From: Saccharothrix longispora
Lineage (GTDB): Bacteria; Actinomycetota; Actinomycetes; Mycobacteriales; Pseudonocardiaceae
DNA: 64,000 nucleotides
NCBI RefSeq assembly: GCF_030852425.1
Contig: NZ_NSDM01000012.1
Coordinates: 248,001 to 312,000 of the forward strand
Direction: 5' to 3'
This document shows, piece after piece, positions 25,997 through 35,081 of this stretch. The notes under the pieces are model-generated. The model did no database searches, was not told where the DNA came from, and saw only the letters and a list, made by a program, of their open reading frames with translations. How positions within the stretch are numbered: the stretch's first letter is position 1; every line of letters begins with the position of its first letter. The position numbers and the translations under genes were made by a program.

Positions 25997-27415
25997 TCAG
26001 CCCGGGGCCAGCGCCCGGCGCAGCCGGCCGATCGCCACCTCGCGGCGCGGGTCGGCGCGCGGCAGCAGGCGCACCAGCCGTTCGAGCACCTCGACGTCCT
26101 CCGACACCAGGCCGAACGCCCACAGCGCCTCCGCGTCGCCCCGGTCCAGCACGCCGCGCCGCACGGCCGCCGCCAGGTCCTCGCGCTCCTCGCGCACCAC
26201 CGGCGCCTCGGACCGGGGCAGCAGCTCGCCCCGGTACGCCGCCGCGACCGTCGCCACGTCGCCCTCCGCCAACGCCTCGCGCACCGCGAGGAAGTCGCCG
26301 CGCACGTCCGCCGACAACCGGTACGGCCTGGTCGGCAGCACGCCGCGGAGCCGGTCGCGGAGCCGGTGCAGCTCGGCGCGCACCGTCGTCGGGTTGCCGC
26401 GCTCGCCGTAGACCCGCAGCGCCAACTGGTCCGCGGTCAGCCCCTTCGGGTGCAGCGCCAGCGCTAGCAGCAGTTCCGCGTGCCGCAGCGACAGCGGCAG
26501 CTCGCGCCCGTCCAGCGAGGCCGAGGCCGAGCCCAGGAACCGCAGCACCAGCACGGGGCTCCGGTCGCCCCCGCGCGGCACGCGCAGCAGGTAGCCCTCC
26601 TCCAGCGGCTCCAGCCGCGCCTCCCGCCCGTCCGCCAGCCGCACCCGGTCGCCGGACACGTCCACGCGCGTGCCCAGGGCCTCGCCCGACGACGAGGCCA
26701 GCACCCGTCCGCTGGGGCTGAGCAGCGCGCCCGGCTCGCCGCGCAGGGCCACGAGGTGCCGCATCCCGGTGGCGCGCAGCCGTTCGTCCCGCGCCTCCTG
26801 CCGGACCCGCAGCTGGCCCTCCGCCAACCGCGCCGCCGCCGACACCAGCGCCACCACCGCCGGGTGCACGCTGGTCAACGGCCCGCTCACGTCCACGACG
26901 CCGATCGTGCGGCCGGTGTCCGGGTCGCGCACGGGGCTCGCCGCGCACGTCCACCCGTGGTAGGTGCGCACCAGGTGCTCGGCCGAGTGCACGGTCACCG
27001 ACCGGCCGAGCGCCAGCGCCGTTCCCATCGCGTTCGTGCCGATCGCGGCCTCGGTCCAGCACGCGCCCTCGGCCAGCCGCACCCGCTCGGCCAGTCCGCG
27101 CACCGACGCCTTGCCCTCGCACCACAGGACGTTTCCGTCCGCGTCGGTGATCAGCATGACGTGCTCGGCCTCGTCGGCGATGCTCACCAGCGTCTCGCGC
27201 AGCAGGGGCAGCGCCGCCGCGAGGGGGTGCGCCCCGCGCAGGTCGGCCACCTCGGCGCGGTCGAGCACCACGGGCGCCTCGTGCCGCTCCGGGTCGACCC
27301 GCGCGGCCAGCGAGCGCCGCCACGACTCGACGATCAGCTCTCGCGCGCCGTGCGCCCGGTCCCCGCCCAGCACCAGCTCGTGCAGGTGCGCGAGTCGTCG
27401 CGGGTCCGGTCCCAT
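25997..27415 (-). CDS. GAF-domain regulator with C-terminal winged helix (AcoR-like input)
   Basis: 472 residues. The N-terminal half follows AcoR-type sensors: SWRRSLAARVDPE, a GAF domain with VMLITDADGNVLWCEG, EGACWTEAAIGTNAMGTALALG and TYHGWTCAASPVRDPDTGRTIGVVDVSGPLT. The sigma54 AAA+ domain found in AcoR is missing. Instead the C-terminal third has an OmpR/BTAD-like winged helix (LSLRHAELLLALALHPKGLTADQLALRVYG to TVRAELHRLRDRL). The ATG at 27415 follows GAGGAGG. It is divergent from an aldehyde dehydrogenase, which it probably regulates. Confidence 0.88.
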   Translation of the reverse strand: MGPDPRRLAHLHELVLGGDRAHGARELIVESWRRSLAARVDPERHEAPVVLDRAEVADLRGAHPLAAALPLLRETLVSIADEAEHVMLITDADGNVLWCEGKASVRGLAERVRLAEGACWTEAAIGTNAMGTALALGRSVTVHSAEHLVRTYHGWTCAASPVRDPDTGRTIGVVDVSGPLTSVHPAVVALVSAAARLAEGQLRVRQEARDERLRATGMRHLVALRGEPGALLSPSGRVLASSSGEALGTRVDVSGDRVRLADGREARLEPLEEGYLLRVPRGGDRSPVLVLRFLGSASASLDGRELPLSLRHAELLLALALHPKGLTADQLALRVYGERGNPTTVRAELHRLRDRLRGVLPTRPYRLSADVRGDFLAVREALAEGDVATVAAAYRGELLPRSEAPVVREEREDLAAAVRRGVLDRGDAEALWAFGLVSEDVEVLERLVRLLPRADPRREVAIGRLRRALAPG

Positions 27416-27484
27416 GGGCGCCTCCTCGATCCAGGATGACTGTCCATCGACACGCCGGGCAAGCCGATCGTCGATCCGTCCGGG

Positions 27485-27499
27485 TGCAACGCGCTTGCA
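27485..27499. promoter_or_regulatory. Inverted repeat TGCAA-N5-TTGCA
   Basis: TGCAACGCGCTTGCA in the 132-bp divergent region between the GAF regulator and the aldehyde dehydrogenase; candidate operator for that regulator. Confidence 0.45.
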
Positions 27500-27547
27500 A
27501 CGTGGGACCGCGCACGCTCCACGCCACCACCAACGCGGGAGGCAGAC

Positions 27548-29071
27548 ATGGCGAGGTACGCGGCGCCCGGGCAGAAGGGCAGCGTCGTGTCGTACCGGGA
27601 CCGGTACGACCACTTCATCGGCGGCGAGTACGTGGCCCCGGCCGAGGGCGGCTACTTCGAGAACCGCACCCCGGTCACCGGCGAGGTGTTCACCGAGGTC
27701 GCCCGCGGCACCGCCGAGGACGTCGACCGCGCGCTGGACGCCGCCCACGGCGCCGCGCGGGCGTGGGGCCGCACGTCGGCCGCCGAGCGCGCGAACGTGC
27801 TCAACGACATCGCCGACCGGATCGAGGACCACCTCGAAGCCCTCGCCGTCGCCGAGACGTGGGAGAACGGCAAGCCGATCCGGGAGGCGCTGGCCGCCGA
27901 CCTGCCGCTGGCGGTGGACCACTTCCGCTACTTCGCGGGCGTCGTCCGGGCGCAGGAGGGCGGCATCTCGCAGATCAGCGAGGACCTGGTGGCCTACCAC
28001 TTCCCGGAGCCGCTGGGCGTGGTCGGCCAGATCATCCCGTGGAACTTCCCGCTGCTCATGGCCACCTGGAAGCTCGCGCCCGCGCTGGCCGCGGGCAACA
28101 CCGTGGTGCTCAAGCCCGCCGAGCAGACCCCGGCGTCGATCCACGTGCTGATGGGCCTCATCGCGGAACTGCTGCCGCCCGGCGTGGTCAACGTCGTCAA
28201 CGGCTTCGGCGAGGAGGCGGGCAAGCCCCTCGCGTCCAGCAGCCGCGTCGCCAAGGTCGCGTTCACCGGCGAGACGTCCACCGGCCGGCTGATCATGCGG
28301 TACGCGAGCGAGAACCTGGTCCCGGTGACGCTGGAGCTGGGCGGCAAGAGCCCCAACATCTTCTTCGACGACGTGGCGGCGCGGCGGGACGCGTTCTACG
28401 ACAAGGCGCTGGAGGGCTTCACCATGTTCGCCCTCAACCAGGGCGAGGTGTGCACGTGCCCGTCGCGGGCGCTCGTGCAGAGCGGCATCTACGACCGGTT
28501 CCTCGCCGACGCCACCGAGCGCACGAAGGCGGTCAGGCAGGGCCACCCGCTCGACACCGCGACGATGATCGGCGCGCAGGTCAGCCGCGAGCAGTTCGAC
28601 AAGGTCATGTCCTACGTCGAGGTCGGCAAGCGGGAGGGCGCGCGCCTGGTGTGCGGCGGCGAGCCCGCGGACCTCGGCGGCGAGCTGTCCGGCGGCTACT
28701 ACGTCACGCCCACGATCTTCGAGGGCGACAACAAGATGCGGGTCTTCCAGGAGGAGATCTTCGGCCCGGTCGTCGCGGTGACCCGGTTCGACGACTTCGA
28801 CGACGCGGTGAAGACCGCCAACGACACGCCGTACGGCCTGGGCGCGGGCGTGTGGTCGCGCGACGGCGGCGTGGCGTACCGGGCGGGCCGGGAGATCCAG
28901 GCCGGCCGGGTGTGGGTGAACAACTACCACGCCTACCCGGCGCACGCGGCGTTCGGCGGCTACAAGCAGTCCGGGATCGGCCGCGAGAGCCACCGCGTCA
29001 TGCTCGACCACTACCAGCAGACGAAGAACCTGCTGGTCAGCTACTCGCCGGACGCGCAGGGCTTCTTCTAG
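27548..29071 (+). CDS. Aldehyde dehydrogenase (AcoD/ExaC type)
   Basis: 507-residue NAD-dependent aldehyde dehydrogenase. Motifs: [49 protein letters not shown], general base in [14 protein letters not shown], catalytic cysteine C302 in [31 protein letters not shown] and [14 protein letters not shown]. The [11 protein letters not shown] context is that of acetaldehyde/short-chain aldehyde dehydrogenases such as AcoD and ExaC. The ATG follows GGGAGGC. Its divergent AcoR-like regulator supports a role in acetaldehyde or alcohol oxidation. A bidirectional hairpin follows. Confidence 0.94.
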   Translation: MARYAAPGQKGSVVSYRDRYDHFIGGEYVAPAEGGYFENRTPVTGEVFTEVARGTAEDVDRALDAAHGAARAWGRTSAAERANVLNDIADRIEDHLEALAVAETWENGKPIREALAADLPLAVDHFRYFAGVVRAQEGGISQISEDLVAYHFPEPLGVVGQIIPWNFPLLMATWKLAPALAAGNTVVLKPAEQTPASIHVLMGLIAELLPPGVVNVVNGFGEEAGKPLASSSRVAKVAFTGETSTGRLIMRYASENLVPVTLELGGKSPNIFFDDVAARRDAFYDKALEGFTMFALNQGEVCTCPSRALVQSGIYDRFLADATERTKAVRQGHPLDTATMIGAQVSREQFDKVMSYVEVGKREGARLVCGGEPADLGGELSGGYYVTPTIFEGDNKMRVFQEEIFGPVVAVTRFDDFDDAVKTANDTPYGLGAGVWSRDGGVAYRAGREIQAGRVWVNNYHAYPAHAAFGGYKQSGIGRESHRVMLDHYQQTKNLLVSYSPDAQGFF

Positions 29072-29079
29072 GAGCGGGA

Positions 29080-29107
29080 GGGGGAGCCGGCGCGGACCGG
29101 CTCCCCC
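29080..29107. terminator. Convergent hairpin (aldehyde dehydrogenase / GH20)
   Basis: Perfect 11-bp arms (29080-29090, 29097-29107), 6-nt loop, in the 42-bp gap between two convergent genes, so it can serve both. Confidence 0.72.
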
Positions 29108-29113
29108 CCGGCG

Positions 29114-30733
29114 TCACCCCCGCCAGGGCACCTGCGGGTGGCGGTGGTAGTTCACGCCCTGCACGTCCCACCGCTCGCCCTGCGCGGCCAGCCGGACCCT
29201 GAACCCCTCCCAGTCGTGCGTCGACCACGGCGACCAGCCCAGCTCGGCGATCGCGGGCAGGCGCGGGAACGCCATGAACTCCACGTCCGCGGAGTTCGTC
29301 AGCGTCTCGCTCCACAGCGGGGCCTCCACGCCGCGCACCGCCTCGGCGGGCAACCCCTCGACGTACGCGCCGGGGTTCCAGTCGTAGGCGTCCTGCACGT
29401 CGGTGTACCCGGCCCAGGACAGGCCCAGCGGCGTGCTCGCGTCGTACTTCATGTCCAGGTACGCCTTGTTGGCGGGCGACAGCACGACCTCGTTGCCCCG
29501 CGCCGCCGCCTCGACCACGTCCGGCGCGGTGGTCCTGGTGCCCCAGAACTGCGGCACCGCCGACGCGGGCGGACCGGCCTTGACGAACTCGTGCCAGCCG
29601 GTGGCGACCTTGCCGTGCGCGGCCACCAGCGGCAGCACCCTGTCCATGAACAGGTCGTAGTCCGGGTCGGTGGTGGCGTGGGCCTCGTCCCCGCCGATGT
29701 GGACGTACTTCCCCGGCGTCAGCGCGGCCAGCTCGCGCAGCACGTCGTCCACGAACCTGTACGTGATGTCCTTGTCGATGCACAACGAGCTGAAGCCGAC
29801 CTCGATGCCGGTGTAGAGCGGCGGTGCGACGCCGTCGCAGTTCAGCTCCGGGTACGAGGAGAGGGCGGCGTTGGTGTGGCCCGGCATGTCGATCTCCGGG
29901 ATCACCGTGATGTGGCGTGCGGCCGCGTACGCCACCAGGTCCCGGTACTGCTCCTGGGTGTAGAACCCGCCGGGGCCGCCGCCGACCTCCGTGCTGCCGC
30001 CGTGCGCGGTGAGGTTCGGCCAGCTCTTGATCTCCAGCCGCCAGCCCTGGTCGTCGGTGAGGTGCAGGTGCAGCCGGTTGACCTTGTAGAGCGCGATCTG
30101 GTCGATGTACCGCTTGACCTCGTCGGGGGAGAAGAAGTGCCGGGCCACGTCGAGCATCGCGCCCCGGTGGGCGTAGCGCGGGTAGTCCAGCACCCGGCCG
30201 CCGGGGGCGGTGAACGGCCCGCGCTGCTTCGTCCTCGCCTCGACCTTCGCGGGCAGGATCTGGCGGAACGTCTGCACGCCCGCGAACAGGCCCGCGGCGG
30301 TGCGGGCGCGGATGACCACGCCGAGCCGCGTCACGTCGAGCTGGTAGCCCTCGTCGCCGACCCTCGGGTCCGCGCCGGCGAGCAGCAGCGTGATGCCGCG
30401 GGCGGACGCGCCGGGCACGACGGGCAGCCGGTAGCCGGTGGACGGCCGCAGCACGCCCGCGAGGAACTCGCCGACCTGCTCGGCGCCCGCCGAACCGGGG
30501 TGGGTGTGGATGCGGGTGTCCGCGCCGAGGGTGAAGGTCACCCCGGGGCGGGGGGTGGCGCTGACGGGGGCGGGCACGATGTGGCGCAACGGGTTCTCCG
30601 GAGCTGCGTGGGCGGGCGCCGCCGCGCCCACCGCGCCCACGACCAGCAGCGCGACGAGCGCTCGGCCGAGCCCGCGTCGTCCGGAACCTGCTCTCGGCAA
30701 CCCTGACGTCCGGGTCGTTGATCTGCTGGGCAA
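29114..30733 (-). CDS. Secreted beta-N-acetylhexosaminidase (GH20)
   Basis: 539-residue extracellular exo-hexosaminidase releasing GlcNAc from chitooligomers. A basic N-terminus and hydrophobic signal core (LGRALVALLVVGAVGAAAPAHA) precede a GH20 N-terminal domain and then the TIM barrel. The barrel has YPRYAHRGAMLDVARHFF, LHLHLTDDQGWRLEI, PEIDMPGHTNAAL and the catalytic pair in HIGGDEA (about residues 345-351). Near the end LWSETL and DVEFMAFPRLPAIAELGW complete the active site. The TTG at 30733 is chosen because AGGAGG lies 8 nt upstream. A DasR-like site lies about 70 bp upstream, which fits GlcNAc-controlled chitin use. Confidence 0.94.
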   Translation of the reverse strand: MPSRSTTRTSGLPRAGSGRRGLGRALVALLVVGAVGAAAPAHAAPENPLRHIVPAPVSATPRPGVTFTLGADTRIHTHPGSAGAEQVGEFLAGVLRPSTGYRLPVVPGASARGITLLLAGADPRVGDEGYQLDVTRLGVVIRARTAAGLFAGVQTFRQILPAKVEARTKQRGPFTAPGGRVLDYPRYAHRGAMLDVARHFFSPDEVKRYIDQIALYKVNRLHLHLTDDQGWRLEIKSWPNLTAHGGSTEVGGGPGGFYTQEQYRDLVAYAAARHITVIPEIDMPGHTNAALSSYPELNCDGVAPPLYTGIEVGFSSLCIDKDITYRFVDDVLRELAALTPGKYVHIGGDEAHATTDPDYDLFMDRVLPLVAAHGKVATGWHEFVKAGPPASAVPQFWGTRTTAPDVVEAAARGNEVVLSPANKAYLDMKYDASTPLGLSWAGYTDVQDAYDWNPGAYVEGLPAEAVRGVEAPLWSETLTNSADVEFMAFPRLPAIAELGWSPWSTHDWEGFRVRLAAQGERWDVQGVNYHRHPQVPWRG

Positions 30734-30804
30734 CTGACGACCTCCTGGCCGGTGCGGATCACGGGCGGCGGCCCAGTCACCGTTTCAGCCGCACCAGGAG
30801 GTGT

Positions 30805-30820
30805 CAAGGTCCAGACCAAT
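30805..30820 (-). promoter_or_regulatory. DasR-responsive element (dre) candidate
   Basis: On the minus strand, ATTGGTCTGGACCTTG. The 12-bp core AGGTCCAGACCA (plus strand, 30807-30818) matches the dre core TGGTCTAGACCA at 10 of 12 positions. It lies between the stop of the CYTH-CHAD gene and the GH20 start, where DasR would control the hexosaminidase. Confidence 0.68.
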
Positions 30821-32305
30821 TCAGGAGAGCTTCGGCTTCCCGACGCCCCGCCACACGACGGCGAAGCGGTCCTCCACCCGTCGGGCCAGGCCGTCCTCCA
30901 GGCCGTGCAGCACGCCGAAGGTGAACCCGTTCTCGCCGTCCAGCTGCGCCTTCGCGCCCAGCTCCCGCAGCACCGGCCGCGCCACCACGCTGTCCTGGTG
31001 CTCGCCCAGCAGCGTCTGCACGTCCTTGACCTGCTTGCGGTACTTCTTCGCCCGCTTGCCGAACGCCGGCTCGGCCACCTCCACGGAGTACCGCAGCCGC
31101 TTGGCCGCCTTGCGCGCCTCGTGCAGGCCCGTGTCGTCGGTCGCCTCCGCGACCCGCTCGGCCAGCCGCCGGTGGGTCTTCGCGACCAACCCCGGCAGCA
31201 CCTTCCCGGCCTTCCCGCGGCCCAGCGGCGTGACCGGCGGGTCGGCCAGCAGCGCGTCCACCGCGTCCAGCAGCGCGAAGTACCGCGCGCTGTCCAGCGC
31301 GGCCACGGACGCCTCGTGCGCGGCGGCCTCCAGCGGCGCGAAGTGCCGGGTCAGCTGCGCCCGCACGGGACCGAGCACCAGATCCGGGTCCAGCTCCGCC
31401 ACCGCGTTCTCGAAGCGGTCGCGCAGCACCTCCAGGTCGCGCGCGTCGCCCAGCACGCCCGCGAGCCACTTCAGCTCGTCGGTCAGCGCCCGCGTCCGAT
31501 CGCGCTCGACCACCGCGCCGAACGCCTGCAACGCGCTGCGCATCCGCCGGGTCGCCACCCGCAGCTGGTGCACGGCGTCGTCCTCGCCGCGGCGCACCCG
31601 CGGGTCCTGGTGCCGCAACGCCTCCGCCTGCTCCCGCACGTAGGCGAGGACCACGTCGGCCGCGCTCGTGCCCCGGACCGGGGCGGGCGCGGCCGGCGCG
31701 AGGCGGTCGGCCAGCAGCCGGGTCAGCTTCGCCGACGACGTCGACCGCCTGATCCCGGCCTCGGACAGCCGCGCCTCGACCCGGTCCAGCAGCGCCGCGT
31801 CGCCCCGGTCGCCCAGCTCCACCTCGATCTCGCGCCACGAGTCCGCGGTAGAGCCGTCCGCCACCGCCTGCCCCGACACCAGGTCCTCGACCACCTCGGC
31901 GAGCAGCTCGCCCTTGGCGTCCACGAGCTGCCAGCGGTGCCGCGTGGTCCGGATGCGGGCCACCGGCGACAGCTCGTTGCCGCGGGCGTGCACCTGCACC
32001 AGCGAACCCAGCTCCTTCGGCGGGTGCTTGGCCGCCCGGCCCGGCGGGAGCCGCACCTCCTCGCGGGTGTCCACGCCGACCGGCAGCTTCAGGTGCCAGC
32101 CCGCGTCGTCACCCCCGGTGCGCCGGCGCAGCGTCAGCCCCGCCCGCGCCAGTCGCAGGTCCTCCGTGTCGTAGTAGACCGCCTCCAGTCGCAGTTCCTC
32201 GGGCCCCGCCACAGCGGTCACGCCGGGCAGGCCGGTCAGGTCCGGCAGCGCGGTGCCGCCGGGAGCTTCGTACTTGCGTTCCGTCTCTCGCACCGACGTC
32301 GACAT
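30821..32305 (-). CDS. CYTH-CHAD domain protein
   Basis: 494 residues. The N-terminal CYTH (triphosphate tunnel metalloenzyme) domain opens with RETERKYEAP, the ExExK signature, and continues with AVYYDTEDLRLARAGLTLRRRTG and WREIEVELG. The C-terminal CHAD domain (about 215-494) is an all-helical polyphosphate-binding module with conserved histidines and basic residues (DAVHQLRVATRRMRSALQAF, HEARKAAKRLRYSVEVA, LGEHQDSVVAR). Such proteins bind or cleave inorganic polyphosphate or triphosphates. The ATG at 32305 is preferred since the CYTH motif starts seven residues later. It lies upstream of GH20 on the same strand, with a separate promoter between. Confidence 0.92.
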   Translation of the reverse strand: MSTSVRETERKYEAPGGTALPDLTGLPGVTAVAGPEELRLEAVYYDTEDLRLARAGLTLRRRTGGDDAGWHLKLPVGVDTREEVRLPPGRAAKHPPKELGSLVQVHARGNELSPVARIRTTRHRWQLVDAKGELLAEVVEDLVSGQAVADGSTADSWREIEVELGDRGDAALLDRVEARLSEAGIRRSTSSAKLTRLLADRLAPAAPAPVRGTSAADVVLAYVREQAEALRHQDPRVRRGEDDAVHQLRVATRRMRSALQAFGAVVERDRTRALTDELKWLAGVLGDARDLEVLRDRFENAVAELDPDLVLGPVRAQLTRHFAPLEAAAHEASVAALDSARYFALLDAVDALLADPPVTPLGRGKAGKVLPGLVAKTHRRLAERVAEATDDTGLHEARKAAKRLRYSVEVAEPAFGKRAKKYRKQVKDVQTLLGEHQDSVVARPVLRELGAKAQLDGENGFTFGVLHGLEDGLARRVEDRFAVVWRGVGKPKLS

Positions 32306-32454
32306 GCACCAGGCATACACCGATCGGCCGCATTTCACGCGTCATGACGGTGCGTGACGGCGCGTTGACCGAAACGGTGGGAGTCGACAGCCCGTCCGCG
32401 TGGTTTTCCGGTTCCGTACCTGGACAGGGGCTGGCGGTGCGGTTGGCTGGCGGT

Positions 32455-33246
32455 GTGGCCACCGAGAAGGAACGGCTCGACGAGATCGAGCCGACAGTCG
32501 CCGACCTCGTCGCGAACACCAAGATGGTGATCGACGAGGTGAACCGGTTGGGCGCGCGCCTCCAGGTGCTCGAACGCAGGCTGGCCGGCGCCGGCTCGGG
32601 CCCGGACGAGGACCTCGACGCGGTCACCGGGATCACGGAGATCGTCGAGGCGCTGCGCGCCGCGTGGGACGCCGAGCAGGAACTGCTGGCCGACTCGGTC
32701 CGCGCGGACCTGCGCGCCGAGGTCGCCGAGTACGAGTCGCTCAAGGAGCAGTTGGACGCGGGCCTGGCCCGGCTGGCGTCGGGCCGCATGCCGCGCTTCG
32801 AGCGCGACGCCCTCCAGCACGAGGTGCAGAACCTGGAGTGGCGCGTCAACGCGCAGGAGTTCAGCGCCGCCACCGCCGCGCAGCGGCTGGCCGCCGACGA
32901 ACTGGCCGCCGAGGAGCCGTGGCGGGCCGAGGCCGTGCTGGCCGGTGAGAAGGCGCGCCAGGAGGTCGTCGACACCGCCCGTCGCCGCCTGGAACGGGCC
33001 CTGGCCGCGGACGCCCGACTCCCCCTGTGGTTCCGCGTGGGCCTGGGCGAGATCACCAGCCCCGACCCGACCCAGTGGGTGGAGGCCGCCGTGGCCCTGG
33101 TCGCCTACCGCCTGGAGTACGCCGTCACCGACCCGATCTCACCGCTGGGCGAGGTCCCGTCGGCCTCCTCCGGCTTCGCCGCCTGGGTCCGCCGGGCCGA
33201 AGCGCACACCGACATCGTCGACCAGCTGGAAACCCTCCGAGCCTGA
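32455..33246 (+). CDS. Coiled-coil hypothetical protein
   Basis: About 263 residues, rich in Ala, Glu and Arg with heptad-like patterns (EKERLDEIEPTVADLVANTKMVIDEVNRL, LRAEVAEYESLKEQLDAGLARLASG), ending in a more compact domain with PLWFRVGLGEITSPDPTQWVEAAVALVAYRLEYAVTDP. No family recognised. The GTG at 32455 (VATEKERL) is my best start. GTG at 32437 and ATG at 32344 are in frame, so up to 37 residues could be added. It is divergent from the CYTH-CHAD gene. Probably cytoplasmic; function unknown. Confidence 0.68.
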   Translation: MATEKERLDEIEPTVADLVANTKMVIDEVNRLGARLQVLERRLAGAGSGPDEDLDAVTGITEIVEALRAAWDAEQELLADSVRADLRAEVAEYESLKEQLDAGLARLASGRMPRFERDALQHEVQNLEWRVNAQEFSAATAAQRLAADELAAEEPWRAEAVLAGEKARQEVVDTARRRLERALAADARLPLWFRVGLGEITSPDPTQWVEAAVALVAYRLEYAVTDPISPLGEVPSASSGFAAWVRRAEAHTDIVDQLETLRA

Positions 33247-33260
33247 CCGGGAGTCCACCC

Positions 33261-33338
33261 CCGGGTCGCGAGAGTCCGACGCCCAGGCTCGATGAGTTCT
33301 ACGCCCGGGGTTCTCGCGACCCGGGCGTCGGACTCTCG
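33261..33338. repeat. Interlocking palindromic element (REP-like)
   Basis: Two perfect inverted repeats are nested in 78 bp: a 16-bp pair (33269-33284 with 33323-33338) and a 13-bp pair (33261-33273 with 33312-33324). The left arms overlap by 5 bp and the right arms by 2 bp, so only one hairpin can form fully at a time. A variant GAGTTCTACGCCC (33294-33306) also echoes GAGTCCGACGCCC. It fills the gap between two convergent genes, where it may act as a terminator, and it looks like a dispersed genomic repeat. Confidence 0.72.
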
Positions 33339-33341
33339 GGG

Positions 33342-34010
33342 TCAGCAGGTCTTGAGCATCGTGGCCAGGGCGTCGCGCTCCGCCTCGTCCACGGTCAGCG
33401 AGTACAGCGTCTTCACCGACACGACGGCACGCGCGTAGGTGCACCAGTACGACTCCGCCGGTGGCTTCCACTTCGCCGCGTCCTGGTCGCCCTTGGAGCG
33501 GTTGCTGCTCGCCGTCACCGCGATCAGCTGCAACCCGCCCAGGTCGTTGGCGAACTTCCCGCGCTCCTCGTCGGTCCACTTGTCCGCGCCCGACCGCCAC
33601 GCCTCCGCCAGCGCCACCGTGTGGTCGATGTCGAGCTTGCCCGCGTCCTCCACCACGACCCCGTCGTACGGGCTGGTCCACGTCCCCGACGTCGCCTTGC
33701 ACGCCGAGTCGGTCCGCACGTCGGTGCCCTGCCGCTGGAGCACGACCTCGCGCGTGTCGCACGAGTCGCCCTGGCTGCTCCAGTGCGGGAACCGGTCGCG
33801 GCTGTAGCCCGTCATCTTCCCCTCGGGCGCCACGGTGAGCGCGGCCAGCTGCGCGGCCGGGTCGTCACCGGGCGCGGCCGGTCCCGAGGTCGGCGCCCCC
33901 GTCGGCGAGGGCGGCTCGGAACCCTCCTCCCGGGTCAGGAAGTAGCCGATCACGATCAGGACGATCAGCACCACGACGCTGCCCACAGTGGTCGTCCGCT
34001 TGCCGCTCAT
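33342..34010 (-). CDS. Exported HNH endonuclease-family protein (DUF1524)
   Basis: 222 residues. An N-terminal hydrophobic segment (VGSVVVLIVLIVIGYFL) acts as signal anchor, then a Pro/Gly/Ser-rich linker (EPPSPTGAPTSGPAAPG) leads to the nuclease domain. The HNH-like core is seen as LDIDHTVALAEAWRSGADKW, DLGGLQLIAVTASSNRSKGDQDAAKW (Asn/His metal site) and a C-terminal YWCTYARAVVSVKTLY with paired cysteines. The family is GmrSD/DUF1524-like and its exported actinobacterial members are thought to degrade extracellular DNA. No immunity gene is visible nearby. Confidence 0.88.
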   Translation of the reverse strand: MSGKRTTTVGSVVVLIVLIVIGYFLTREEGSEPPSPTGAPTSGPAAPGDDPAAQLAALTVAPEGKMTGYSRDRFPHWSSQGDSCDTREVVLQRQGTDVRTDSACKATSGTWTSPYDGVVVEDAGKLDIDHTVALAEAWRSGADKWTDEERGKFANDLGGLQLIAVTASSNRSKGDQDAAKWKPPAESYWCTYARAVVSVKTLYSLTVDEAERDALATMLKTC

Positions 34011-34123
34011 GCACCCAATGATCAGTGATGAACGGCGTCACGGGAACACCGGGCAGGACACGTTCCTGACAATCGCGGGCCGCTGGGCGCGTTCGACGGC
34101 TGTTCGACGGGGCGGGCCCGGCT

Positions 34124-35071
34124 TCAGGGCCGGCTCGTCAGGTAGCCGCCCATCGTCGTGAAGTACTCCGTCGCGCCCAGCTCGCGGCCGTCCTCGGTGC
34201 GGACCTTCTTCACCAGCAGCGCTCGGTTCTTCCCGCGCCGCGCCAGGGCGCCCGCCACGATCGCCACGCCGTCGCCCTCGCGGTAGAAGATGCGACCGGG
34301 GGTGCCGCCGTAGCACTCCCTCGACACCTCGGCCTGCACGATCTCCAGCCGCTTGCCCTTGTGGAAGCAGAACGCGCTGGGGTACGGCGCGCACTGGGCC
34401 CGCACGAGCCGGTCCAGCTCGGCGGCCTCCCACGTGAAGTCGATGCGCAGGTCCTCCTCGGCGCGCTTGTGGAAGAAGCTCGCCTTGGAGCGGTCCTGCT
34501 TCCGGAAGTCCGTGCGGCCCGCGGCGATCTCGGCCAGGCCGTCCACGGTGATCGGCCCGAACAGCTCCAGCGTCTTGTGGAACAGGTCCGCCGTCGTGTC
34601 GCGCGGGCCGACGGGCACCGACCGCTGGAGGACGATGTCGCCGGCGTCCAGCGTCTCGTCCATCATGTGCGCGGTGACGCCGACCTCCTTCTCGTCGTTG
34701 ATCAGGGCCCAGATCAGCGGCGAGAAGCCCGCGTAGGCGGGCAGCAGCGAGTCGTGCACGTTCAACGTGCCGTGCTTCGGGAGGGTGAAGATGCGCGGGG
34801 GGATCCAGGTGCGCCAGTTCGTGGCGACGATGACCTCCGGCGCGATCTCCTCGAGGCGCTGGAGCAGCTCGTCGTCGTCCGGGCGGTTGCGGACGATCGT
34901 CTCCACGCCGTGCTCTGCGGCGAGGTCGGCGACGGAGTCGCTCCAGATGCGCTCGTAGGCGTGGTCGCTCTTCGGGTGGGTGACCACCGCGACCACCTCG
35001 TGCTCGGAGTCCAGCAGCGCCTGGAGCGTCCGGTGGCCCCAGGTCTGGTAGCCGAACATGACGACCCGCAT
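34124..35071 (-). CDS. Methionyl-tRNA formyltransferase-like enzyme (siderophore-type)
   Basis: 315 residues. The N10-formyl-THF transferase fold is clear: RVVMFGYQTWGHRTLQALLDS, EVIVATNWRTWIPPRIF, HGTLNVHDSLLPAYAGFSPLIWALIND (catalytic Asn-His-Asp, substrate loop) and TAHMMDETLDAGDIVLQ. The C-terminal domain differs from housekeeping Fmt and resembles N5-hydroxyornithine formyltransferases of hydroxamate siderophore pathways such as CchA. The ATG at 35071 follows AAGGAGA by 7 nt. An iron-box-like sequence lies just upstream. No NRPS is present in the window, so the partner pathway is not shown. Confidence 0.82.
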   Translation of the reverse strand: MRVVMFGYQTWGHRTLQALLDSEHEVVAVVTHPKSDHAYERIWSDSVADLAAEHGVETIVRNRPDDDELLQRLEEIAPEVIVATNWRTWIPPRIFTLPKHGTLNVHDSLLPAYAGFSPLIWALINDEKEVGVTAHMMDETLDAGDIVLQRSVPVGPRDTTADLFHKTLELFGPITVDGLAEIAAGRTDFRKQDRSKASFFHKRAEEDLRIDFTWEAAELDRLVRAQCAPYPSAFCFHKGKRLEIVQAEVSRECYGGTPGRIFYREGDGVAIVAGALARRGKNRALLVKKVRTEDGRELGATEYFTTMGGYLTSRP

Positions 35072-35081
35072 GGGTTTCTCC

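Noticed and set aside
33342-34010. HNH protein as a toxin with immunity partner
   Set aside because: It has a signal anchor and linker like extracellular nucleases, and no small immunity-like gene is adjacent.
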